From an uncultured cyanobacterium (GTDB lineage: Bacteria; Cyanobacteriota; Cyanobacteriia; PCC-6307; Cyanobiaceae): a stretch of 5,713 nt of DNA. The notes beneath the pieces were generated by a model. That model was not told where the DNA came from. It worked only from the letters and a program-made list of their open reading frames with translations, and searched no databases. Both the position numbers and the translations under genes were made by a program. Below are positions 1 to 4,529 of the stretch, one piece after another (the stretch's first letter is position 1; each line of letters opens with the position of its first letter). The stretch lies in the NCBI GenBank assembly GCA_903928835.1, contig CAIYSK010000350.1, forward strand, positions 1 to 5,713. Reading direction: 5' to 3'.

Positions 1-113
1 ATCGCCACACTGATTAGCAGTTCAGTGAGGGTGAGACCCTTGCTATCAGCATGCTTGTCAGCCGTTGGCTGGGAGGGCCAGGGTTGGGTAGTTTGGGTTC
101 GACGATGGGCCAT
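1..113 (-). CDS. Type IV prepilin-like protein, N-terminal part (runs off left edge)
   Basis: Seen: reading leftwards from ATG at 113-111 there are 37 open codons to the window edge. They encode a hydrophilic leader of 26 residues ending ADSKG, followed by LTLTELLISVA. This is the class III (type IV) prepilin signal: cleavage by prepilin peptidase PilD after Gly26, and Glu at position +5 of the mature protein, at the start of the hydrophobic assembly helix. An AGGGA (122-118) lies 4 nt before the ATG and supports this start. Known of the family: such proteins are inserted in the inner membrane, cleaved and N-methylated, then assembled into type IV pili or pseudopili. The leader is longer than the 6-10 residues of classical type IVa pilins, but long leaders occur in minor pilins and pseudopilins. 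Which pilin this is cannot be told without the rest. A broken pilin gene lies just upstream on the same strand. Confidence 0.85.
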   Translation of the reverse strand, partial: MAHRRTQTTQPWPSQPTADKHADSKGLTLTELLISVA

Positions 114-303
114 GATTTCCCTGCTATAACTGGCTTTTGAGGCAGAGCTGTCCGAGGTTTGGCGACCTTCACTCACACCTGGAAGGCTGATGAACGGCTT
201 TTTGGGCTGGTTCAAACAGCTCCATTGTGATGGATTTGGTTCCGCATTGTCTTTAAAAATTTGATGACTATCTGCCTGCTTCTTTAATGACTTTCCGGTG
301 GTT

Positions 304-334
304 CATAGCCAGATCTGGTAAAAATCTGGCCATG
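304..334. other. Imperfect inverted repeat (hairpin) between the two pilin genes
   Basis: Seen: the arms GCCAGAT (308-314) and ATCTGGC (324-330) are perfectly complementary around a 9-nt loop. Past one mismatch the stem extends by CAT (304-306) against ATG (332-334). It lies in an AT-rich stretch between the end of the pilin remnant and the start of the prepilin gene. On the minus strand no T-run follows, so it is not a canonical intrinsic terminator. It could be an RNA stem in the intergenic transcript, an operator, or a chance repeat. Confidence 0.4.
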
Positions 335-366
335 GATTTTGCTCGTTTGTGGAGTTTGGATCTCTC

Positions 367-704
367 TTAAGTCTGGGAGTAGGCGATGTCACCGCTGGCT
401 GATGCAACTGTCACCTGGCACTGTCTGCCGCTTGCCAACGTGCTTGATCTGCACTGCGCCCCGGATTGGCTGTGGCGGCGATTGTGGTGTAGGTCACTGA
501 TGTTGCGGGTGCTGGGGCAGTAGTGCCGCCATTGCAGTTGCCGCCGATGGTCAGATTGGTGTTGGTTTTGGCAGAGGGGTAATCAGCGGGATAGGTGCCT
601 TCGGCGATGATCGCTGCCGAGCATTCTTTGGCCAGGCCGGCAGCTTCACCTAGCTGGGTGTTGAGCTTGTTTTTGGTTTGGTTGGTCATGGTCTGGAGGT
701 TCAT
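367..704 (-). pseudogene. Pilin remnant: globular domain without N-terminal helix, frameshifted
   Basis: Seen: from 704 to about 460 one frame encodes a segment with NKLNTQLGEAAGLAKECSAA, followed by a Cys/Gly/Thr-rich stretch ending in VTYTT. This resembles the part just after the N-terminal helix, and the start of the globular domain, in cyanobacterial PilA-like pilins. That frame stops at 413-411. If one base is added to the CCCC run at 459-462, reading continues as NPGAQCRSSTLASGRQCQVT and ends SGDIAYSQT at a TAA (369-367), a typical pilin C-terminus. The restored product has about 112 residues and four cysteines. The G(F/L)TLxE signal and hydrophobic helix are absent: the in-frame codons before 704 are hydrophilic and run into a TGA about 28 codons upstream, and neither other frame supplies the motif. 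There is no Shine-Dalgarno before the ATG at 704. I infer a 5'-truncated pilin pseudogene or a silent cassette. A sequencing error could explain the frameshift but not the missing N-terminus. Confidence 0.7.
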
Positions 705-921
705 GGTGAAGTGCAGTGAATGTTCAACGGGGAGCCTTAGGCCTTCTGATGTGTCTCTGTGAACAATATTGCTGCACTTTTGCTGCAGTCATCACCTAAT
801 TGGGGGAATTTTTGCCCAGTTGCCGATGAAGCTTTTATGAGCAAAGGCTGAGAGCCTTGCGCTGTGCCGTTGGTTGGGCCGTTGACGCACTTTTCTGGCC
901 CTGGTGGGCTAACCCCATACC
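705..921. other. Intergenic region without a supported gene
   Basis: The stretch separates the leftward pilin remnant from the rightward permease. Minus-strand frames stay open for some tens of codons but show no domain, signal or Shine-Dalgarno. A small hairpin lies at 841-860 (GCAA, one bulged A, GGCT, loop GAG, AGCC, TTGC) with no T-run on either side. A TTGACG at 882-887 could be a -35 box for the permease, but no good -10 element lies 16-18 nt beyond it. Confidence 0.5.
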
Positions 922-945
922 GTGGGGCCAAGCCCACTCGATTGG

Positions 946-1872
946 ATGCGTTTTCCCTTCAGCTCCCCTCCGGTTCCCCAGGCCAGCTCGCCTTCTGCCC
1001 AGGCGGGCCGCACGGCTCTAGCCCAGGCGGCCCGTTCGCTTTCGGAGCGGATGGCCCGCTGGGGGGTGGTGATCGTGGTGGCCTACGCCCTGGTGGCCGT
1101 CCTGACCCCCGTGCTGGTGCACCTTGGGGTGCTGAGCGATCCCAATGCAGGCCTTCAAAATCCCATCTACGCACCGCCGTCTTTGGCCCACTGGTGTGGC
1201 ACCGATCGCCTGGGACGGGATGTGTGTGTGCGCACCTTGTCGGGCAGTGGGGTGGCCCTGCAGGTGGTACTTCTTGCCCTCGGCATTGCCCTGTTGATTG
1301 GCGTCCCCCTGGGAATGCTGAGTGGCTACCTGGGCGGCTGGGCCGATCGGCTGCTCGTTTTGCTGATGGACACCCTCTACACCTTGCCGGTGCTTTTGCT
1401 GTCGGTGGTGTTGGCCTTTCTGCTGGGGCGGGGCTTGCCCAACGCCGCAGCGGCCCTTTGCGTTGTGTACATCCCCCAATACTTCCGGGTGGTGCGCAAC
1501 CAGTCGGCCCAGGTGAAGGCCGAACTCTTCATTGAGGCCGCCCAATCCTTGGGCGCTGGTCCCATTTGGATCCTGCGCCGCTACTTGCTCCGCAATGTGA
1601 TCACCTCGGTGCCCGTGCTGCTCACCCTCAACGCCGCCGATGCGGTGCTGGTGCTAGGGGGCTTGGGCTTTTTGGGCCTGGGGCTGCCGGAAACCATCCC
1701 GGAATGGGGCGGTGATCTGCAACAGGCCCTGACGGCCTTGCCCACCGGCATCTGGTGGACAGCTCTCTATCCAGGCCTGGCGATGTTTGTTCTGGTTTTG
1801 GGGCTCTCGTTTTTGGGAGAGGGGCTGGAGCGTTGGTTGAGTGGTGGCAGTGGTGGTCGCTCAGGGGCCTAG
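946..1872 (+). CDS. ABC transporter permease, DppC/OppC family
   Basis: Role: one of the two membrane subunits of a binding-protein-dependent importer of the peptide/nickel type in the inner membrane. The substrate cannot be read from the sequence. Seen (308 residues from ATG 946): a Ser/Ala-rich N-terminus; first membrane helix at about 39-61; the DppC-family signature HWCGTDRLGRD at 82-92; further helices near 102-126, 134-160, 221-246 and 269-291; and the EAA loop at 197-217 (EAAQSLGAG ... RRYLLRN), which contacts the ATPase. DppC homologues usually have about 280-300 residues, so the length fits. The start is uncertain: GTG 922 would add 8 residues and ATG 1051 (GGAG at 1044-1047) would remove 35, and conserved sequence begins only near ATG 1051. 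The partner permease, ATPase and binding protein are not in the window. The stop is followed after 29 bp by the small membrane protein gene on the same strand. Confidence 0.9.
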   Translation: MRFPFSSPPVPQASSPSAQAGRTALAQAARSLSERMARWGVVIVVAYALVAVLTPVLVHLGVLSDPNAGLQNPIYAPPSLAHWCGTDRLGRDVCVRTLSGSGVALQVVLLALGIALLIGVPLGMLSGYLGGWADRLLVLLMDTLYTLPVLLLSVVLAFLLGRGLPNAAAALCVVYIPQYFRVVRNQSAQVKAELFIEAAQSLGAGPIWILRRYLLRNVITSVPVLLTLNAADAVLVLGGLGFLGLGLPETIPEWGGDLQQALTALPTGIWWTALYPGLAMFVLVLGLSFLGEGLERWLSGGSGGRSGA

Positions 1873-1901
1873 GGGTGCGCCAGAATCGGTGAGATGCTTT
1901 G

Positions 1902-2162
1902 GTGGCCATGCCCTGGTGGTTAGACGCCGTTTTGCTGGTATCCGCAGCGCTGCTGTGGTTCTCCGGCAGCGCCGATCGGGATGACGTCTGGGGCTTGTTG
2001 CTCAAAATGCTGGCGGGGATCGCCCTGCTCGTGGTGCTGTTGGGTGGCCGCCAGATCCTGCTGGAAGGGCTAGCCCTTGCCCTGGCCCTGTGGCTCCCGA
2101 GCGCAGACAGCCGCCGCCTGCTCAGTAACGCAGCTTTACGGTCCGGGGTAGGACCTCGTTGA
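1902..2162 (+). CDS. Small membrane protein of unknown function
   Basis: I do not recognise a named family, although the protein resembles short conserved hypothetical membrane proteins of picocyanobacteria. Seen: 86 residues from GTG 1902, or 84 from ATG 1908. There is a first hydrophobic segment (LDAVLLVSAALLWF), a short charged loop (SADRDD), then two closely spaced hydrophobic stretches (LLLKMLAGIALLVVLL and ILLEGLALALALWL), and an Arg-containing C-terminal tail. This suggests two or three membrane helices. GGTGAG (1888-1893) lies 8 nt before GTG 1902 and favours that start. The gene follows the permease on the same strand and may be co-transcribed with it. Its last 41 bp overlap the 3' end of trmH on the other strand. 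It is probably real, given the Shine-Dalgarno, the membrane pattern and the way it fills the gap. Confidence 0.65.
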   Translation: MAMPWWLDAVLLVSAALLWFSGSADRDDVWGLLLKMLAGIALLVVLLGGRQILLEGLALALALWLPSADSRRLLSNAALRSGVGPR

Positions 2163-2811
2163 TGGCTCCCTCCCCATCCAGGGGGGGGTAGGGCCGCCCT
2201 TCCCGCTGGCACCAGGCCGCCACCTGGGGATAGGCCCACTCAAACAACAGATTGTCGTAGCGCCCCTCCGGGATCCCCTCCCCGTGGGTGGGTACCAGGC
2301 CTGCGGCTTCGCGTTGGCGTAGGGCTTCAAACAGCAATGCCGCGGTGGCCACGCTCACATTGAGCGACTGCACCATGCCGACCATCGGGATCACGATGGC
2401 CTGATCCACCAGGCCAATGGCCTCATCGCTCAGGCCCCATTTCTCGGCTCCCAGCAGAAAGACACTGGGGCCGGTGTAGTCGCAGTGGCGGTAAGCGACG
2501 GCATCCACCGAGAGGTGGGTGCCAAACAGGCGAAAGCCCTTGTCCTTGAGCTGCCGCATCACCGCCGGGGTGCTGCTGTGGCGGTGCAGGGGCACCCACT
2601 TTTCACTGCCCTTAGCTGTGCTGTTGAGGGTGGGGAGCCGTCCTGGCAGGCTCACCACATGGGCTTCCAGCACTCCCACCGCATCGCAGCTGCGCAGGAT
2701 GGCCGAGAGGTTGTGGGGTTTGTCGACTTGCTCCAGGAGCACGCTGAGATCCCCCATGCGGCGGTTGAGCACGGCCTTGAGGCGCTCGAAGCGGCGGGGC
2801 AGCAGGGGCAT
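2122..2811 (-). CDS. trmH: tRNA (guanosine(18)-2'-O)-methyltransferase, TrmH type
   Basis: Role: SPOUT-class enzyme that transfers methyl from S-adenosylmethionine to the 2'-O of G18 in the tRNA D-loop, in the cytoplasm. Seen: 229 residues from ATG 2811, the same length as E. coli TrmH. Motif 1 is EQVDKPHNLSAILRSCDAVG at 27-46; Asn34 and Arg40 match the conserved Asn and catalytic Arg of the family. Motif 2 is GAEKWGL at 121-127. Motif 3 is IPMVGMVQSLNVSVA at 141-155, forming the knotted AdoMet site. A C-terminal extension (about 165-229) contains the LLFEWAYP segment seen in TrmH. The frame is open up to 2910, but conserved sequence begins near MPLLPRRFERLK, so ATG 2811 is chosen. No Shine-Dalgarno precedes it. 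The gene diverges from the alkyltransferase-like gene, with essentially no intergenic space. It converges with the small membrane protein gene and overlaps it by 41 bp. Confidence 0.93.
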   Translation of the reverse strand: MPLLPRRFERLKAVLNRRMGDLSVLLEQVDKPHNLSAILRSCDAVGVLEAHVVSLPGRLPTLNSTAKGSEKWVPLHRHSSTPAVMRQLKDKGFRLFGTHLSVDAVAYRHCDYTGPSVFLLGAEKWGLSDEAIGLVDQAIVIPMVGMVQSLNVSVATAALLFEALRQREAAGLVPTHGEGIPEGRYDNLLFEWAYPQVAAWCQREGRPYPPLDGEGAINEVLPRTVKLRY

Positions 2812-3159
2812 GGGGAGGGAGACGCGCCCTTCGATGGGCGCAGCTTTGATCAGAGGGTATGGGATGCCGTGACCCAGATCCCCCCAGGCCAGCTGGCCAC
2901 CTACGGCCAAATCGCGGATTGGATTGGCGCCTATGGCCAGGCTCGCCAGGTGGGTTGGGCCCTGAGGCGCTTGCCATTGCCCTCACCGGTGCCGTGGCAG
3001 CGGGTGGTGAATGCCCGCGGCCGCATCAGTTTTTCTGGAAGCCGGGAGGGCAGTGATTGGATCCAGCGGGAGATGCTGATCGCTGAGGGGATCCCGGTGG
3101 ATTCGGAGGGCCTGTTGCCCCTGGGGCGCTATCTCTGGAGGCCAGCCGCCTTGCCGTGA
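2713..3159 (+). CDS. Alkyltransferase-like protein (MGMT family, Cys replaced by Trp)
   Basis: Role: ATL proteins bind O6-alkylguanine in DNA without removing the alkyl group and flag it for nucleotide excision repair. Seen: the MGMT DNA-binding domain begins at about 2845 (FDQRVWDAVTQIPPG), continues with TYGQIADWIGAYGQARQVGWAL, and reaches the active-site motif at 2992-3009. That motif reads PWQRVV instead of PCHRV, with the Trp codon at 2995-2997. The Arg of ARQVG matches the base-flipping Arg of the family. The N-terminal MGMT domain is absent, as in bacterial ATLs of about 100-130 residues. The start is unclear. In frame, GTG 2713, TTG 2728 and GTG 2869 are possible; the first two overlap trmH and the last removes the first helix. 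I give GTG 2713 as a placeholder; the conserved protein starts near 2845. The stop TGA touches the rsmB start codon, which suggests co-transcription. Confidence 0.8.
   Translation: MGFVDLLQEHAEIPHAAVEHGLEALEAAGQQGHGEGDAPFDGRSFDQRVWDAVTQIPPGQLATYGQIADWIGAYGQARQVGWALRRLPLPSPVPWQRVVNARGRISFSGSREGSDWIQREMLIAEGIPVDSEGLLPLGRYLWRPAALP
2814..2820 (+). promoter_or_regulatory. Possible Shine-Dalgarno (GGAGGGA) before the alkyltransferase-like domain
   Basis: Seen: a purine-rich GGAGGGA directly between the trmH start codon and the first conserved codons of the alkyltransferase-like gene. No ATG, GTG or TTG in the atl frame lies 5-12 nt downstream. An ATG at 2834-2836 is 13 nt away but in the wrong frame, where it gives only a 12-codon peptide ending at 2872. 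It may mark the true start if an indel separates ATG 2834 from the domain, or it may be a chance match. Confidence 0.3.
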
Positions 3160-4521
3160 TTGCCAGAGCCTGCGCCCAACCCTGGTCAAAACCCTGCTCC
3201 CATTGGCCTGGCGCCCCGCCAGCTGGCCTGGCAGGTGCTCTTGGCGGTTGGTGCTGGGGCCTACGCCGATGTGGCCCTGGAGCGGGAGTTGCAGCGCACC
3301 CCCATTGAGGGGGCCGATCGTGCCCTGGCCACGGAGTTGGCCTACGGGGCCATCCGCCAGCGGCGTCTGCTCGACGCTTGGCTGGATGCCCTTGGCAAGG
3401 GGCCGGCCCAGAAGCAGCCGCCCAAGTTGCGGTGGCTCTTGCATCTTGGCCTCTACCAGTTGCTGTTTAGCGGCCGGGTGCCCGCCTCTGCCGCGGTGAG
3501 CACGACTGTGGAGTTGGCCAAGCGGGGAGGCTTGGGCCGTTTAGCCCCAGTGGCCAATGGGATGCTGCGCTCTGCCCTGCGGCGGCGGGAGGCTTTGGGT
3601 CAGGAGCCCTGGGACGGCTTGGATTTGTCAGCGGATCCGCGCCAATCCTTTGGGGTGCGCCATTCCCTGCCCGATTGGTTGGCTTCCCTGGTGCTGGAGT
3701 GGCTGCCCTTGGAGCAGGCCGAGGCCTTTGGTTTGGCCTGCAACCTGCCGCCCAGCTTGGATCTGCGCATCAATCCGATCAAGGCCAGTCTCGACGAGCT
3801 GCAGGCGGAGTTGCTGGCAGCCGGGGTTGGGGCCCAGGCGATCGAGGGCCTGCCCTTGGCCCTCAGCCTGGTGGGCCGCAGCGGTGATTTGCGCGGGTTG
3901 CCCGGCTACGCCGAGGGCCAATGGTGCGTGCAAGATCGCGCTGCCCAGCGGGTGGCCCTGTTGCTGAACCCCCAGCCCGGCGAGCGCATCCTGGATGCCT
4001 GCGCAGCTCCGGGGGGTAAAACCACCCATCTGGCTGAGTTGATGGGCGACCAAGGCGAGGTTTGGGCCATTGATCGCTCGGCGGCCCGGCTGCGGCGGGT
4101 GGAGATCAATGGGGCCCGCTTGGGTTTGCAATCCATCCAGGTTTTGGCGGCCGATGCCCGTGGCTTGGCTGGGGCCAAGCCCGAGTGGCGCGCCAGTTTT
4201 GATCGCATCCTGTTGGATGCCCCCTGCTCTGGCTTGGGCACCCTGGCCCGCCATGCCGATGCCCGCTGGCGCATGGCCCCTGGGGCCATCGAGGAGCTCA
4301 TTGCCTTGCAGCAGCAGTTGCTGGAAGGACTGCTGCCCCTGCTTAAGCCCGGTGGCCAGTTGGTGTATGCCACCTGCACGGTGCACCCGGCCGAAAATGG
4401 GGCCCTGATCGAGCGCTTTTTGGCCAACCACCAACATTGGCAGCTGGCAAAGAGCTGCCAGTGTTGGCCAGGCTCCCAGGGGGGTGATGGCTTTTTTACA
4501 GCCTTGCTGCAAGCTCCCTGA
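3160..4521 (+). CDS. rsmB: 16S rRNA (cytosine(967)-C5)-methyltransferase RsmB
   Basis: Role: methylates C967 (E. coli numbering) of 16S rRNA using S-adenosylmethionine. Seen: 453 residues from TTG 3160. An N-terminal NusB-like RNA-binding domain (about 17-145) includes LAWQVLLAV and ELAYGAIRQRRLLDAWL. A linker follows, then the Rossmann-fold methyltransferase domain: motif I DACAAPGGKT at 279-288, DRSAARLRR further on, motif IV DAPCSGLG with Cys356, and motif VI YATCTVHPAEN with Cys406. In m5C RNA methyltransferases the motif VI Cys attacks C6 and the motif IV Cys helps release the product; both are present. Family members are usually about 430-450 residues, so the gene is full length. TTG 3160 is chosen because conserved sequence begins within 17 residues of it and no ATG or GTG lies nearby. 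It follows the upstream TGA with no gap. Its end faces the PBP gene 8 bp away. Confidence 0.95.
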   Translation: MPEPAPNPGQNPAPIGLAPRQLAWQVLLAVGAGAYADVALERELQRTPIEGADRALATELAYGAIRQRRLLDAWLDALGKGPAQKQPPKLRWLLHLGLYQLLFSGRVPASAAVSTTVELAKRGGLGRLAPVANGMLRSALRRREALGQEPWDGLDLSADPRQSFGVRHSLPDWLASLVLEWLPLEQAEAFGLACNLPPSLDLRINPIKASLDELQAELLAAGVGAQAIEGLPLALSLVGRSGDLRGLPGYAEGQWCVQDRAAQRVALLLNPQPGERILDACAAPGGKTTHLAELMGDQGEVWAIDRSAARLRRVEINGARLGLQSIQVLAADARGLAGAKPEWRASFDRILLDAPCSGLGTLARHADARWRMAPGAIEELIALQQQLLEGLLPLLKPGGQLVYATCTVHPAENGALIERFLANHQHWQLAKSCQCWPGSQGGDGFFTALLQAP

Positions 4522-4529
4522 TTGGGCCG

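Noticed and set aside
882..911. TTGACG as the -35 box of a permease promoter
   Set aside because: The sequence 16-18 nt downstream (around GGGCTA) is a poor -10 box, so the match is not strong enough to list.
737..937. 66-codon minus-strand frame as a possible N-terminal part of the pilin
   Set aside because: It has no G(F/L)TLxE signal, no hydrophobic helix and no Shine-Dalgarno, so it does not supply the missing pilin N-terminus.
864..1535. Long + strand open frame overlapping the permease in another frame
   Set aside because: Its product is Gly/Pro/Arg-rich with no domain pattern. It is a shadow of the high-GC permease gene, whose frame shows clear family motifs.
3628..4512. 294-codon minus-strand open frame opposite rsmB
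   Set aside because: It is rich in Gln, Gly and Ala with no recognisable motif, as expected for the antisense of a GC-rich gene. The + strand has all RsmB motifs.
4492..4515. T-run and small hairpin near the rsmB/PBP junction as a terminator
   Set aside because: The T6 run (4492-4497) precedes the hairpin (4500-4515) on the + strand, and on the minus strand the hairpin is followed by A residues. Neither orientation gives a hairpin followed by T-run.
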